Part shown: one piece after another, positions 45,328 through 56,222 of the stretch
Position numbering within the stretch: the first letter of the stretch is position 1
Layout: the number at the start of each line of letters is the position of its first letter
Assembly (NCBI RefSeq): GCF_001813675.1
Contig: NZ_KV813663.1
Location: 47,519 to 111,518 of the forward strand
Length of the DNA stretch: 64,000 bases
Reading direction: 5' to 3'
Source: Streptococcus sp. HMSC078D09
Lineage (GTDB): Bacteria > Bacillota > Bacilli > Lactobacillales > Streptococcaceae
The notes under the pieces: generated by a model
The model's input: the letters and a program-made list of their open reading frames with translations, nothing else
The model's database searches: none
Told to the model about the DNA's origin: nothing
Position numbers and translations under genes: made by a program

Positions 45328-46347
45328 ATGCAAACAATCAAAAAATTTGTTGTACTGACTTGTGCGACATGGGGGATGCAAGCCTCTATTGCCCATGCAG
45401 ATCAAGCGACCAATGCTATCTATGCCGAAAAAGGGCAGCTGGTGATTCATCTTGGAAACGTCCCGGATAAGTATCAAAATATCCAAGTTCCCGTCTGGTC
45501 TGACCAAAATGGCCAAGATGACCTGATTTGGTATCCTGTGCAACGCAGTGACAAGGGATTTGACCTACAAGTGCCATTGACCAACCATTCTGATCAAGCC
45601 GGACTTTATCATGTCCATGTCTATGGAGTGGAGGCAAATGAACAGCTAACCGGTCTTTACCCTCTCACGACCAGCGTCCAGCAAAAAGACCTGGCTTCCT
45701 CCCAGCCAAAGATTACGATCACACCCATCTCCCAACAAGAATTTGAGGTAGACCTAAAGTTGTTCGAAGACGTTGACGAGATTGTCTTCCCCATCTGGTC
45801 TGAAGAAAATGGGCAAGATGATCTGGTCTGGTATCCAGCAAAGAAGGTCGCACCTGGACATTTCCAACTGCGCTTTCAAGCTCAAAAACACAAGGGAAGC
45901 GGGCTATTTCACCTACATATCTATCAGAAAAGCAAGGGACAACTAAAAGGGCTATTCCCCACTACATTTCAAGTAGAAAAGGCAAAGCCAAAGCACACTC
46001 CACTCGCGACACATCCGGGAAACACCTACCCCATTGGTGAGTGCACCTGGGGAGCCAAAGAATTAGCCCCTTGGGCCCACAACTGGTGGGGAAATGGCGG
46101 CATGTGGGCAGCTAGCGCACGCGCTGCTGGATTCCGGACAGGAGACACTCCAGAGGTCGGTGCCATCGCCTGTTGGGATGATGGGGGATATGGCCATGTC
46201 GCCTTGGTTACAGACGTCGAACATGACCAAAAAATTCAGATCCAAGAGGCGAACTACAACGGCCATCGCTATATCGACAACTTCCGCGGTTGGTTCGATC
46301 CAACCAACCCCATCTGGGGAACTGTCACCTACATCTACCCAGATTAA
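45328..46347 (+). CDS. Secreted CHAP protein with two Bsp-like repeats
   Basis: A 339-residue secreted protein. Residues 1-24 are a signal peptide ending AHA before DQ. Residues 28-115 and 125-212 are two copies of the GBS Bsp-like repeat, each containing [17 protein letters not shown] or its near copy. Residues 233-339 form a CHAP domain with Cys239, His290 and Glu307/Asn309 as the likely catalytic set. The CHAP part is closely similar to that of PcsB in this window. It probably cleaves peptidoglycan cross-bridges. The ATG has AAGGAG upstream. It lies on the opposite strand between purD and purH. Confidence 0.88.
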   Translation: MQTIKKFVVLTCATWGMQASIAHADQATNAIYAEKGQLVIHLGNVPDKYQNIQVPVWSDQNGQDDLIWYPVQRSDKGFDLQVPLTNHSDQAGLYHVHVYGVEANEQLTGLYPLTTSVQQKDLASSQPKITITPISQQEFEVDLKLFEDVDEIVFPIWSEENGQDDLVWYPAKKVAPGHFQLRFQAQKHKGSGLFHLHIYQKSKGQLKGLFPTTFQVEKAKPKHTPLATHPGNTYPIGECTWGAKELAPWAHNWWGNGGMWAASARAAGFRTGDTPEVGAIACWDDGGYGHVALVTDVEHDQKIQIQEANYNGHRYIDNFRGWFDPTNPIWGTVTYIYPD

Positions 46348-46365
46348 GGCCTTCATAACCAGCAG

Positions 46366-46399
46366 AAAAGACACTCATCGTTGAATGAGTGCCTTTTTT
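46366..46399. terminator. Bidirectional terminator shared by the CHAP gene and purH
   Basis: AAAAGACACTCAT and ATGAGTGCCTTTTTT arms with a six-base loop lie between the two convergent stop codons; T runs are present on both strands. Confidence 0.85.
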
Positions 46400-46401
46400 G
46401 A

Positions 46402-47949
46402 TTAATGTCTAAAATGTCTCACACCTGTAAAGATCATGGTCAAGCCATATTTGTCAGCCGCTTCGATCGACTCTTGGTCACGGACAGAGCCACCTGGTTG
46501 GATGATCGCTTTAATACCTGCTTTGGCAATTTCTTCTACGTTATCTGCAAATGGGAAGAAGGCATCGGAAGCAAGGACGGCGCCGTCAAGACGGTCTTTA
46601 GCTTGATCAATAGCGATACGGACAGATGCCACACGATTGGTTTGACCTGGGCCAACACCAAGTGTCATGTGGTCGTTCGTCACGATAATCCCATTTGATT
46701 TCACATACTTGATAGCTTTCCAAGCAAACTCAAGAGCTGTCGCTTCTGTATCAGTTGGTTGGCGTTTGGTAACCACTTGCCAGTCAGCGGGACTTTCTTT
46801 GACGACGTCTTGGTTTTGAACGAGGAGACCACCAACAACACCAGTGTATTCTGCTTCCACTTCACTAGCATCTTGAGCGTCAAATGGCAATTCGAGGATA
46901 CGCAAGTTTTTCTTCTTGGTTGTCAAGATTTCAAGCGCTTCATCTGTATAGCTTGGCGCGATGATGATTTCGAGGAAAACGCCATGCATCTTCTTAGCTG
47001 TCGCAGCATCTACCTCACGGTTGAGAACCACGATTCCACCGAAGATCGATACTGGATCAGACTCATAAGCATAGTCCCAAGCAGTTTCGATGTCGTCAGC
47101 TTGACCGATCCCACATGGGTTCATGTGTTTGAGGGCCACAACAGTTGGACGGTCTTTGAAATCACGGATGATCCGGATAGCGGCATCAGCGTCACGGATA
47201 TTGTTGAAGGATAATTCTTTCCCGTTCAGCTGTTTAGCGGAAGCGATGGAGTAATCCGTTGGCAAAGCTTTTTGGTAGAAGTCTGCATCTTGTTGAGGAT
47301 TTTCCCCGTAACGCATTGGTTGCTTAAGATCATAAGTCAAAGTGAGTTTTTCAGGTTTTTCTTCACCCACTTGAGCAGTGAAATATTCTGCGATCAAAGC
47401 ATCATAGGCTGCTGTATGACGGAAGACTTTCGCTGCCAAACGTTGGCGAGTTTCGTAACTTGTTTCGCCGTTTGCTGCCAATTCGTCAAGCACCACAGCA
47501 TAGTCAGCAGGGTCTACCACAACCGTTACGCTAGCGTGGTTTTTCGCTGCTGAACGAAGCATGGATGGTCCACCGATATCGATGTTTTCAACCGCGTCAG
47601 CGTAAGTTACGTCTGGTTTGAGAATCGTTTCCTTGAATGGGTAAAGGTTGACCACAACAAGGTCGATCAACTCGATATTATTGTCCTTAGCAGCCTCTAG
47701 GTGACTATCGAGGTCACGACGAGCGAGCAGACCACCGTGGATATTTGGATGAAGAGTCTTCACACGACCGTCCATCATTTCTGGGAAACCAGTCACATCG
47801 TCGATGGCAATGGTATCTACCCCAGCATTGTCAAGGGCAATTTTAGTCCCACCTGTTGAGATGATGTCCCAACCGAGTTTTTTGAGTTCTTGGGCAAATT
47901 CAACAATACCCGCTTTGTCTGAAACACTAATTAGTGCGCGTTTAGTCAT
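46402..47949 (-). CDS. purH: Bifunctional AICAR transformylase/IMP cyclohydrolase
   Basis: A 515-residue two-domain enzyme performing the last two steps to IMP. Residues 1-195 form the IMP cyclohydrolase (MGS-fold; [19 protein letters not shown] at the start, [14 protein letters not shown]), and residues 200-515 form the AICAR transformylase (LRYGENPQQ-type motif, here [29 protein letters not shown]). It is the last gene of the purC-L-F-M-N-GNAT-H run. It lies 1 base after the GNAT gene stop codon. Confidence 0.97.
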   Translation of the reverse strand: MTKRALISVSDKAGIVEFAQELKKLGWDIISTGGTKIALDNAGVDTIAIDDVTGFPEMMDGRVKTLHPNIHGGLLARRDLDSHLEAAKDNNIELIDLVVVNLYPFKETILKPDVTYADAVENIDIGGPSMLRSAAKNHASVTVVVDPADYAVVLDELAANGETSYETRQRLAAKVFRHTAAYDALIAEYFTAQVGEEKPEKLTLTYDLKQPMRYGENPQQDADFYQKALPTDYSIASAKQLNGKELSFNNIRDADAAIRIIRDFKDRPTVVALKHMNPCGIGQADDIETAWDYAYESDPVSIFGGIVVLNREVDAATAKKMHGVFLEIIIAPSYTDEALEILTTKKKNLRILELPFDAQDASEVEAEYTGVVGGLLVQNQDVVKESPADWQVVTKRQPTDTEATALEFAWKAIKYVKSNGIIVTNDHMTLGVGPGQTNRVASVRIAIDQAKDRLDGAVLASDAFFPFADNVEEIAKAGIKAIIQPGGSVRDQESIEAADKYGLTMIFTGVRHFRH

Positions 47950-47950
47950 T

Positions 47951-48415
47951 CTATTCCTCTTTCTTTAGATCCAACCGCATAGCGACTTCGTTATTTTCTT
48001 CTATAAATCCTGTTTCCTGAAAACCCAAACTAGTCAGCAGGTACTTCATTTTTTCATTTCCAACTACATAATCTGCGATAATATGATTGCAAGCTCTATC
48101 CATCTGAGCCTCTTTGATCAGAGCTTCCAAGGCTTTTCGTCCATAACCTTTTCCTTGGTACTGCTGGCCAATCATTATCCGCCAGATAAAGTATTCTGCC
48201 TCATCCTTATCTATTTCCAACAGTAGAAAACCAACTACTAGCTCATTCCAATAGATTGCCATTGGAAACACATCCCCATTCTCTCGGTAGAGCCATGCGT
48301 CAGCTAAAGAACGCACATTGGGAGCTACAAAACGTGCTCGTTCATCAGCTTCAGATATTTTCAAATCCAGCACTGCCTGAAAACTGCTCTCATCTACTAA
48401 CTTCAGATTAATCAT
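47951..48415 (-). CDS. GNAT-family acetyltransferase in the pur operon
   Basis: A 154-residue GNAT protein. The acetyl-CoA-binding motif is [16 protein letters not shown] (near residues 83-98), followed by [18 protein letters not shown]. The ATG at 48415 follows AGGAG; the frame from 48439 is not supported. It lies between purN and purH, in the slot that carries a vanZ-like gene in pneumococcus as I remember it. The substrate is unknown, and a link to purine synthesis is not implied by its family. Confidence 0.82.
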   Translation of the reverse strand: MINLKLVDESSFQAVLDLKISEADERARFVAPNVRSLADAWLYRENGDVFPMAIYWNELVVGFLLLEIDKDEAEYFIWRIMIGQQYQGKGYGRKALEALIKEAQMDRACNHIIADYVVGNEKMKYLLTSLGFQETGFIEENNEVAMRLDLKKEE

Positions 48416-48458
48416 TTTTCTCCTACCAAGATTACACAATCAAAACTTGATTTCCTTC

Positions 48459-49013
48459 TTACCTTCTCTCCACTCCCAAACGTTCCAAGACTTCTGGATA
48501 GAGTTTGTACTCTGTTTCATGGATGCGAGTTTCGAAAGTATCAAGGGTATCCCCTTCAAGGCGCGGTACACGGACTTGCTTGATAACCTTACCGGTATCA
48601 ACACCAGAATCCACCCAATGGATAGTCACACCAGACTGATCAACACCTGCATTCCAAGCATCTTCAATACCATGAGCACCAGGGAATTCAGGGAGATAAG
48701 CCGGGTGAATATTGATGATACGGCCTTCATAAGCTGCTAGCAAAGTTGGACCGACGATTTTCATATAACCCGCCAAGCAAACCAAGTCAATTTGGTGTTC
48801 ATCCAAGAGGTGAACAATCGCTTCTTCATAAGCTACTTTATTGTCAAATTCCTTGAGTTCAAAGGCATGACTAGCCACACCAAGATTCTTGGCCCGTTCT
48901 AAGACATAGGCATCCCGGTGGTCTGAAAAAACAAATTCTACTGGAAATTGTTCTGCAATCACCTGGAAGTTTGAGCCGTTGCCAGAGGCAAATACAGCAA
49001 TCCTTTTAGCCAT
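48459..49013 (-). CDS. purN: Phosphoribosylglycinamide formyltransferase
   Basis: A 184-residue GAR transformylase using 10-formyl-tetrahydrofolate. Signatures are VFASGNGSNFQ at the N-terminus, LAGYMKIVGPTLL (near 88), the catalytic asparagine and histidine in IINIHPAYLPEFPG, and the aspartate in GVTIHWVDSGVDTG. The ATG shares one base with the purM stop codon (TAATG), a tight coupling. Confidence 0.96.
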   Translation of the reverse strand: MAKRIAVFASGNGSNFQVIAEQFPVEFVFSDHRDAYVLERAKNLGVASHAFELKEFDNKVAYEEAIVHLLDEHQIDLVCLAGYMKIVGPTLLAAYEGRIINIHPAYLPEFPGAHGIEDAWNAGVDQSGVTIHWVDSGVDTGKVIKQVRVPRLEGDTLDTFETRIHETEYKLYPEVLERLGVERR

Positions 49014-50035
49014 TATTTAATCACCACACTTGCGCCATCTTTCTTCACAATCCGACCGATTTCATAAACAGGTTCGTCAAGAAGTTCTTTGACACGTTCC
49101 ACATTTTCTGGTTTCACTGCAAGCATGAGACCAATCCCCATGTTGAAGATTTCAAACATTTCTTCATGTTTAATTTGGCCATATTTTTCAAGAGCTTTGA
49201 AAATTGGAAGAACTGGGACTTTGCTTTCGTCAATTTCAGCAGCCAAGTCATCTGAGAACATACGTGGTACATTTTCGATGAAACCACCACCTGTGATGTG
49301 GGCAATTCCGTTGACCAATTCTTCTTTGATGAGTGGCAATGCTGCTTTGACGTAGATACGAGTTGGCTCCAAAAGAACGTCTTTAAGTTTCTTCCCTTCC
49401 AATTCTGGGAGAACTTCTTCACCTGTGTAATCCGCAAAGACACGACGAACAAGTGAGTAACCATTTGAGTGGATACCGCTTGAAGCAAGTCCAAGAATCA
49501 CATCCCCTTCAGCTACTTTTGAACCGTCAATGATTTGAGATTTTTCTGCAACACCGACAGCAAACCCAGCCAAATCATAGTCATCTTCACCATACATACC
49601 AGGCATTTCAGCCGTTTCTCCACCGATAAGGGCTGCACCAGCCTGCACACAACCTTCTGCAACACTAGCAACGACTTGCTCTAATTTAGCAGGTTCATTT
49701 TTACCAGTTGCGATATAGTCAAGGAAGTAAAGGGGCTCCGCACCTGCAGCGATGATATCGTTAACACACATAGCCACACAGTCTTGACCGATCGTATCGT
49801 GTTTGTCGTACTTGATGGCAAGCATGAGTTTAGTACCGACACCATCTGTACCTGAGATCAAAACAGGCTCTTTGACACCTGTTTTTGAAAGATCAAACAT
49901 GCCTCCGAAACCACCAAGAGCTCCCATGACACCCGCACGTTCCGTACGAGCAACGTGTTTTTTGATCCGTTCAACAACTTCATAACCCGCTTCAACGTCT
50001 ACGCCAGATTGAGCGTATGCATTCTTATTTGTCAT
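49013..50035 (-). CDS. purM: Phosphoribosylformylglycinamidine cyclo-ligase
   Basis: A 340-residue AIR synthetase of the PurM/PurL superfamily. [13 protein letters not shown] (near 62-74), [12 protein letters not shown] and [13 protein letters not shown] are the family signatures for ATP binding and catalysis. It lies 28 bases after purF and overlaps purN by one base. Confidence 0.97.
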   Translation of the reverse strand: MTNKNAYAQSGVDVEAGYEVVERIKKHVARTERAGVMGALGGFGGMFDLSKTGVKEPVLISGTDGVGTKLMLAIKYDKHDTIGQDCVAMCVNDIIAAGAEPLYFLDYIATGKNEPAKLEQVVASVAEGCVQAGAALIGGETAEMPGMYGEDDYDLAGFAVGVAEKSQIIDGSKVAEGDVILGLASSGIHSNGYSLVRRVFADYTGEEVLPELEGKKLKDVLLEPTRIYVKAALPLIKEELVNGIAHITGGGFIENVPRMFSDDLAAEIDESKVPVLPIFKALEKYGQIKHEEMFEIFNMGIGLMLAVKPENVERVKELLDEPVYEIGRIVKKDGASVVIK

Positions 50036-50063
50036 TTTTTAATCCTTTTCTTTTGCACTACTC

Positions 50064-51503
50064 CTAATAGAAAGAAGTATGTTCCTTCAAACTTTCCACA
50101 TAGCGTTCTTCGTAGTCATACAAAGGTGTTGGATATTTTCCATCAAAGTAAGCCACACAAAGACCGCCATTTGGAGCATCTGTATCAATTCCAATAGAAT
50201 CAATCAAGCCATCGATTGACAAATACGTCAAGCTATCTGCACCAATGATATCGCGTGTTTCCTCTACTGTATGATTGGCAGCAATCAATTCCTTACGTGT
50301 TTGAATATCGATCCCGTAGAAACATGGATAAGCAAGGGCTGGGCTACCGATTGCCACATGGACTTCTGTAGCCCCTGCTTCTTTCAATAACTTCACAATC
50401 CGACGTGATGTTGTCCCACGTACGATAGAATCATCAATCATGACAACCCGTTTGCCTTTCACGACACCGGATACGGCAGAGAGCTTCATCCGAACCCCTT
50501 GCTCACGTAATTCTTGTGTCGGTTGAATAAAGGTCCGTTGGGTGTATTGGTTTTTAATCAAGCCCATTTCATTTGGTAGGCCGGATTCTTCCGCAAATCC
50601 CATAGCTGCACTAAGTGAGGAGTTAGGTACACCGACCACAATATCTGCTTCATGTTTAAATTCACGTGCCAATTGAGCCCCCATACGTTTACGAGCTGTA
50701 TGGACATTGACCCCTTGAATATTGGAGTCCGGGCGGGCAAAGTAGATATACTCCATCGAACAAACAGCCAATTGGGTGTCCGTTGTATAGTTATCGTAAG
50801 TGATGCCGTTATCATCGATGATCACGACTTCACCTGGATTCACATCGCGGATCCACTCAGCACCAACCACTTCAAAGGCACAGGTTTCAGAGGAAACTAC
50901 GATAGCGCCATTGGCCATTTTCCCAATCGAAAGAGGACGGAAACCATTTGGATCCAAGGCCGCAATCAGCTTATCTTCCAGCATGAGAAGGTAAGCAAAT
51001 CCACCTTTCACCGTATTCAGGGCTTCTTTCACCTTACCCATGAAAGAAGGGTTGTGGCTCCGACGAATCAAGTGGGCCAAGATTTCTGAATCAGAAGTTG
51101 AGCTAAAGATCGCTCCGTTATTTTCCAACTCCCGTTTAAGGGACTTGGCATTGGTCAAATTCCCGTTATGGGCCAGTCCAAACTGGGTATCATGAAAGCG
51201 AAAGAGGAAGGGTTGGATGTTATCCACCGAAGCTTCCCCAGCTGTCGCATAGCGAACATGGCCAATCGCTCCCGTTCCTGTTAACTTATCCAAGTTAGCA
51301 GGATTTCGAAATACTTCTGAGAGAAGCCCCGTGTCACGATACCGTTTTAATTGACCCGCATCATTCGAAAGGATCCCTGCCCCTTCTTGACCACGGTGTT
51401 GAAGACTGTGTAATCCGAAATAAGTCAGTTTTGCAGCATCTGGGTGTCCCCAGATCCCAAAAATACCACATTCTTCATTAAGAGATTTAACTTCGTATGT
51501 CAT
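50064..51503 (-). CDS. purF: Amidophosphoribosyltransferase
   Basis: A 479-residue enzyme of the first committed purine step. An 11-residue propeptide (MTYEVKSLNEE) precedes Cys12 of CGIFGIWG, the glutaminase nucleophile exposed by self-cleavage, as in the Bacillus-type enzyme. The PRPP-binding loop is VVMIDDSIVRGTTS (near 345-358). Cysteines in the C-terminal half could bind a regulatory iron-sulfur cluster as in B. subtilis, but I did not confirm all four. It lies 12 bases after purL. Confidence 0.96.
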   Translation of the reverse strand: MTYEVKSLNEECGIFGIWGHPDAAKLTYFGLHSLQHRGQEGAGILSNDAGQLKRYRDTGLLSEVFRNPANLDKLTGTGAIGHVRYATAGEASVDNIQPFLFRFHDTQFGLAHNGNLTNAKSLKRELENNGAIFSSTSDSEILAHLIRRSHNPSFMGKVKEALNTVKGGFAYLLMLEDKLIAALDPNGFRPLSIGKMANGAIVVSSETCAFEVVGAEWIRDVNPGEVVIIDDNGITYDNYTTDTQLAVCSMEYIYFARPDSNIQGVNVHTARKRMGAQLAREFKHEADIVVGVPNSSLSAAMGFAEESGLPNEMGLIKNQYTQRTFIQPTQELREQGVRMKLSAVSGVVKGKRVVMIDDSIVRGTTSRRIVKLLKEAGATEVHVAIGSPALAYPCFYGIDIQTRKELIAANHTVEETRDIIGADSLTYLSIDGLIDSIGIDTDAPNGGLCVAYFDGKYPTPLYDYEERYVESLKEHTSFY

Positions 51504-51515
51504 TTTGTATACCTT

Positions 51516-54500
51516 TTATTTTCCAGTAAAGTATTTAACCGCTGATGCAAAGAGATGTTGGTCTTTATTTCCTGGAATATTTTGGAAGAGACCGTCTTCG
51601 AAACGTTCTGAGTGTCCCATCTTCCCGATGATTTGACCGTTCTTGCTGGTAATCCCTTCAATCGCATGGACAGAACCATTTGGATTGTATTTTGAATCCA
51701 TGCTTGGTTTACCTTCGAAGTCAACATATTGGGTAAAGATTTGACCATTGTCACGAAGCTCTGCAAATTCTTCAGCTGTCACGACAAATTTACCTTCACC
51801 GTGTGATACTGGGATGGCATGAATGTCACCAACTTTCACGCCGGCAAGCCATGGTGAGTTCGTGTTGGCAATCCGTGTTTCCACCATCTTAGCCACGTGT
51901 TGGTTGGCATCATTGTAGAAGAGAGTTGGACTCGTGCTACTTGCATCTTCAAAGTTACCGTATGGAAGAAGACCTGATTTGACAAGGGCTTGGAATCCGT
52001 TACAGATACCGATGATCAAACCACCTCGTTCGATGAAGCTATCAATGGCTGCACGTACTTTTTCATTGAGCAAGATGTTAACGATAAATTTAGCTGATCC
52101 ATCTGGTTCATCCGCTGCTGAGAAGCCACCTGCAAAGAAGATAATGTTAGCTTTTTCGATATTGTCAACCATAGTGTCAACAGACTTGACAATAGCTTCT
52201 TCATTCAGTGTGACAAATGGTACCAAGTTGACTTTTGCACCTTCTTTTTCAAAGGCCTTAGCTGAATCGTACTCAGAGTTAGTACCTGGGAATACTGGGA
52301 TGTAAACCACTGGTGGATCAACTGTTTCTTTAGCTTTGATCACAGCATCTGATGCTACAGCAGGTACTTCTTCCAACTCAGTTGCCTGTGCAAATTCCGT
52401 TGGGTAAACCTCTTCCAATTTACCTTGGAAGGCACTGTCAAGTTTGTGTCCATCAAGCGTTACACCGTTGACAGTGAGTGTAAAGTCAGTCACTGTTTGT
52501 CCAATCTTGGCAACACCTGCAATTTCTTCAGGCGATGTGAAGACGAATCCACCTAATTGAGCTGTCAAGCTAGTGTCAAGATCAGCTAATTCGACGTTAG
52601 CTCCAATATGGTTCCCAAATGTTGCAAGGGCAAGAGCTTCAACCACACCACCATATTTAACAGCTGATGCAGCTGTCACTTTGTGGTCAGCTTGGATAAC
52701 TTCAAATTGAGCAAAGTTCGACTTGATGAGATCAAAGTCAATTTCTTGCGCCAAAGCTTGACCAGGAATATAGTAAATATTTTCACCAGTAGCTTTGAAT
52801 TCTGGAGAAAGAACCTTACGGCTATCCGCAGTTGTGACACCAAAAGCAACCAAGGTTGGTGGTACGGTTAATTCTTCAAAGGTACCAGACATCGAGTCTT
52901 TCCCACCGATAGATGGCAAACCAAGTTGAATCTGAGCTTCAATTGATCCAAGGAGAGCTGATACTGGTTGACCAAAACGCTCTGCTTGTTTATCCATACG
53001 CTCGAAGTATTCTTGGTAAGAGAAACGAGCCTTAGACCAGTTGGCACCAGCAGCAACCAAACGAGCAGTTGCTTCGATGACCGCATAAGCAGCACCATGA
53101 TATGGAGACCATTCTGCGATGTAAGGGTTGAATCCTTGTGCCATTACTGATGCAGTATGAGTTACGCCATGTTGGACCGGCAATTTCTGTACAGAAGCTT
53201 CCGTTGGTGTAATTTGATAGCGCCCGCCAAGTGGGTGATTAACTGTTGAACGACCAACTGAGCTATCAAAGATGGTTTGTAGCCCTTTTTGACTGGCATG
53301 GTTCAGGTCAGCCAAGACTTCAAGAGTATCCGCTTCAAGGGTTTCAGCAGATGTTTGACGTTCTTCTGGAAGCTTGACATCCTTGTCAACCACCTTAGCA
53401 TCTACAACCACACGTACACCGTTCGTATCAAGGAAACGACGTTCCAAATCAACGATGGTTTCACCATTCCAGTGCATGACAAGATTTGGTTTTTCAGTTA
53501 CTGTTGCAACGACAACAGCATCAATATTTTCTTTGTTACATTCAGCAACGAAGGCATCTACATCTTCTGGACGAACCACTACAGCCATCCGTTCTTGAGA
53601 TTCTGAGATAGCAATTTCTGTACCGTTCAAACCTTGGTATTTCAATGGCACTTTGTCTAGATCAATTTCAAGACCATCTGCCAATTCACCGATAGCCACA
53701 CAGACACCACCAGCACCAAAGTCATTTGATTTCTTGATCAAACGGGTCACTTCCCCATTACGGAAAAGACGTTGAATCTTCCGTTCTTCGATGGCATTCC
53801 CTTTTTGAACCTCAGCACCAGCTGTCTCAACAGATTCAACCGTTTGAACTTTAGAAGAACCTGTCGCACCACCGACACCGTCACGTCCAGTCTTACCACC
53901 AAGCAAGATAATCACATCACCTGCTTCAGGTTTTTCACGGACAACATTTTCCTTAGGAGCCGCACCGACAACTGCACCTAGCTCCATACGCTTAGCAACG
54001 AAACCTGGGTGGAAGTATTCACGAACATAAGTTGTTGCAAGACCAATTTGGTTACCATATGAAGAATAACCGTGAGCCGCTGTTTTAGAAATCACTTGTT
54101 GTGGCAATTTACCAGCGCGAGTTTCTGAAATTGGAGCCGTGATATCACCAGCACCTGAGATACGCATGGCTTGGTAAACGTAGGAACGACCTGACAATGG
54201 GTCACGAATGGCACCACCGATACAAGTAGCCGCTCCACCAAATGGTTCAATCTCCGTTGGGTGGTTGTGCGTTTCATTTTTGAACATAAGAAGCCATGGT
54301 TCTTTGACACCATTGACATCTACTTCAATTTCAACTGAGCAGGCATTGATTTCATCAGACACTTCCATGTCCTCCAAACGACCATTAGCACGCTCATAAC
54401 GGCCAAAAATAGTCGCCATATCCATCAAGGTTTGAGGTTTTTCTGTACGTCCCAACTCATCACGCATGGCAATATACTTGTCATAAGTCGCTTGCAATTG

Positions 54501-55241
54501 TTTTTGGAATTTAGAAGCTGAGAAGTCGATGTTTTTCAACTCAGTTTCGAAAGTTGTGTGACGGCAGTGGTCAGACCAGTAAGTATCCAAAACCTTCAAC
54601 TCAGTCTCAGTTGGTACACGTCCAATGGATTTGAAGTAATCTTGAATGAAGAGAAGGTCATCCACTTCCATGGCCAATCCTTGCTCAGCCTTATACTGTG
54701 CAAAATCTTCTGCCGTATAAGTTTCAAAGAAATCCAAGCTTGGAATGGTCTTGTCAGACTCAGAGAAATCCTGTTTCGCAATACCAACAGTGATATCTTT
54801 GAAACGAGAATCCACTGGGTTCAAAAGGTAGTTTTTGACAGCTTCCAACTCATTCGCATCGATATCCTTGTTAACCAAATACAATTGCGCTGTATTCACT
54901 GTTACGTCATTTGAACTACCAAGCAAAAGCAAAGCTTCTTGTGAAGATGCCGCACGTTGGTCAAATTGACCAGGCAAGCTTTCAATCGCAAAGAAAGCAT
55001 ACTTCTCAAGATCAGCCTGAACCGCAGCCTCGTCCAAAACAGTATCAGTCACTTGCTCAGAGAAGATGTGTTTTTCCGCACGCGCAAACAAGTCCTCTGC
55101 CAAACCAAAAACATCGTAAACCTGAACAATCCGAAGATCCTTCAAGGTTTTCAACTGAAGATTATGCTGCAATTCTTTTACTAAAGAGTCCGATTTTACA
55201 CGAAAATCAGCTTTTTTCTCAACGAAAATACGTTTATCCAT
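51516..55241 (-). CDS. purL: Phosphoribosylformylglycinamidine synthase, single-chain
   Basis: A 1241-residue long-form FGAM synthase, unlike the split PurS/PurL/PurQ of Bacillus. Residues 1-170 are the PurS-like part, about 180-960 hold two PurM-like halves (DYWSDHCRHTTF near 225; GGKDSMSGTFEE; HNHPTEIEPFGGAATC), and about 990-1241 form the glutaminase with nucleophile in IIGICNGFQALVKSG and the His/Glu pair near SHGEGKFV. The start at 55241 follows AAGGAAA. Upstream lies a 208-base spacer containing a duplicate of the purC 3' end. Confidence 0.97.
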   Translation of the reverse strand: MDKRIFVEKKADFRVKSDSLVKELQHNLQLKTLKDLRIVQVYDVFGLAEDLFARAEKHIFSEQVTDTVLDEAAVQADLEKYAFFAIESLPGQFDQRAASSQEALLLLGSSNDVTVNTAQLYLVNKDIDANELEAVKNYLLNPVDSRFKDITVGIAKQDFSESDKTIPSLDFFETYTAEDFAQYKAEQGLAMEVDDLLFIQDYFKSIGRVPTETELKVLDTYWSDHCRHTTFETELKNIDFSASKFQKQLQATYDKYIAMRDELGRTEKPQTLMDMATIFGRYERANGRLEDMEVSDEINACSVEIEVDVNGVKEPWLLMFKNETHNHPTEIEPFGGAATCIGGAIRDPLSGRSYVYQAMRISGAGDITAPISETRAGKLPQQVISKTAAHGYSSYGNQIGLATTYVREYFHPGFVAKRMELGAVVGAAPKENVVREKPEAGDVIILLGGKTGRDGVGGATGSSKVQTVESVETAGAEVQKGNAIEERKIQRLFRNGEVTRLIKKSNDFGAGGVCVAIGELADGLEIDLDKVPLKYQGLNGTEIAISESQERMAVVVRPEDVDAFVAECNKENIDAVVVATVTEKPNLVMHWNGETIVDLERRFLDTNGVRVVVDAKVVDKDVKLPEERQTSAETLEADTLEVLADLNHASQKGLQTIFDSSVGRSTVNHPLGGRYQITPTEASVQKLPVQHGVTHTASVMAQGFNPYIAEWSPYHGAAYAVIEATARLVAAGANWSKARFSYQEYFERMDKQAERFGQPVSALLGSIEAQIQLGLPSIGGKDSMSGTFEELTVPPTLVAFGVTTADSRKVLSPEFKATGENIYYIPGQALAQEIDFDLIKSNFAQFEVIQADHKVTAASAVKYGGVVEALALATFGNHIGANVELADLDTSLTAQLGGFVFTSPEEIAGVAKIGQTVTDFTLTVNGVTLDGHKLDSAFQGKLEEVYPTEFAQATELEEVPAVASDAVIKAKETVDPPVVYIPVFPGTNSEYDSAKAFEKEGAKVNLVPFVTLNEEAIVKSVDTMVDNIEKANIIFFAGGFSAADEPDGSAKFIVNILLNEKVRAAIDSFIERGGLIIGICNGFQALVKSGLLPYGNFEDASSTSPTLFYNDANQHVAKMVETRIANTNSPWLAGVKVGDIHAIPVSHGEGKFVVTAEEFAELRDNGQIFTQYVDFEGKPSMDSKYNPNGSVHAIEGITSKNGQIIGKMGHSERFEDGLFQNIPGNKDQHLFASAVKYFTGK

Positions 55242-55278
55242 TTTATTTCCTTTATTTCTATTCAAACATGTTATCGAA

Positions 55279-55378
55279 GACGAAGGTTTTCTATTTCAAA
55301 AAGATCACTTCAAACCTTGCAATTTTTCCAATACAACTTCATAAACATCTATCAAGCTACCAAGATCACGACGGAGTG
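55279..55378 (-). pseudogene. Diverged duplicate of the purC 3' end
   Basis: On the - strand this encodes RRDLGSLIDVYEVVLEKLQ, then GLK and a stop at 55305, matching the C-terminus of the intact PurC ([22 protein letters not shown], stop). By hand alignment about 52 of 72 coding bases match, mostly with synonymous changes, while a 27-base flank after the stop matches at 25 positions. It is the tail of a second, different purC allele. The intact copy of this segment lies at 55424-55522. Confidence 0.85.
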
Positions 55379-55449
55379 AAAATGTCTAATAGACCTTTTC
55401 AGCCTGAGTCCTTTTACTTGAAAGACGAAGGTTTTCCGTTTCAAAAAGA

Positions 55450-56157
55450 TTACTTTAAGCCCTGTAATTTCTCCAACACAACCTGATATACATCCGTTAA
55501 ACTGCCCAAATCCCTACGGAAAACATCCTTGTCCATATGGTGCCCTTCAGCATCCCAAAGGCGACAATTATCTGGAGAAAATTCATCTGCCAAGATGATC
55601 TTGCCATCCTTATCAAAACCAAATTCCAATTTGAAGTCAATCAAGCGAAGACCAATTTGTGCAAACCAATCTTTTAACAATTCATTAATGCGACGTGTTT
55701 CTTCCTTAATATAAGCAATTTGTTCATCATTGGCAATATCCAAAAACTTCACATGCTCATCATTGATGAATGGGTCATCCAACTCATCGTTCTTGTAGTA
55801 AAATTCAACGATTGGAGTTTTCAAGTCCAAACCTTCTTCAACACCAAACCGTTTTGAGAAAGAACCCGCAGTCACATTGCGAAGAACCACCTCCAAAGGA
55901 ATAATTTTTACTTTCTTGTTGAGTTGTTCTGTGTCAGAAATACGTTTTATAAAGTGAGTCGCAACACCCGCAGCATTCAATTTTTCAAAAATAAGAGACG
56001 AAATCTGATTATTTAGCACACCTTTTCCTTTAATAGTCTCCTTACGAGCCCCATTTAGCATGGTTGCCTGGTCCTTATAGACCGACTTAATCACATGTTC
56101 GTCCTCAGTAGTATAGATATCCTTAGCTTTTCCAGTATAAATCAGTTGATTGGTCAT
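55450..56157 (-). CDS. purC: SAICAR synthetase
   Basis: A 235-residue enzyme that joins CAIR and aspartate with [20 protein letters not shown] at the N-terminus is the ATP-binding glycine-rich turn; [17 protein letters not shown] and [11 protein letters not shown] followed by [15 protein letters not shown] are the substrate signatures. It leads the purine operon from a promoter with PurBox-like sites. Its 3' end is followed by a diverged second copy of itself (55279-55378), so the gene is probably a recombination product. Confidence 0.96.
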   Translation of the reverse strand: MTNQLIYTGKAKDIYTTEDEHVIKSVYKDQATMLNGARKETIKGKGVLNNQISSLIFEKLNAAGVATHFIKRISDTEQLNKKVKIIPLEVVLRNVTAGSFSKRFGVEEGLDLKTPIVEFYYKNDELDDPFINDEHVKFLDIANDEQIAYIKEETRRINELLKDWFAQIGLRLIDFKLEFGFDKDGKIILADEFSPDNCRLWDAEGHHMDKDVFRRDLGSLTDVYQVVLEKLQGLK

Positions 56158-56190
56158 GACTTTGTTCGCCTTTCGTATTTTATCACCTTC

Positions 56191-56219
56191 ATTCTATCAC
56201 ATACAAAGTGTATTTTCAA
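56191..56219 (-). promoter_or_regulatory. purC operon promoter
   Basis: TTGAAA (56214-56219) and TAGAAT (56191-56196) on the - strand are 17 bases apart. The ATG lies 33 bases further on. Confidence 0.7.
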
Positions 56220-56222
56220 TAA

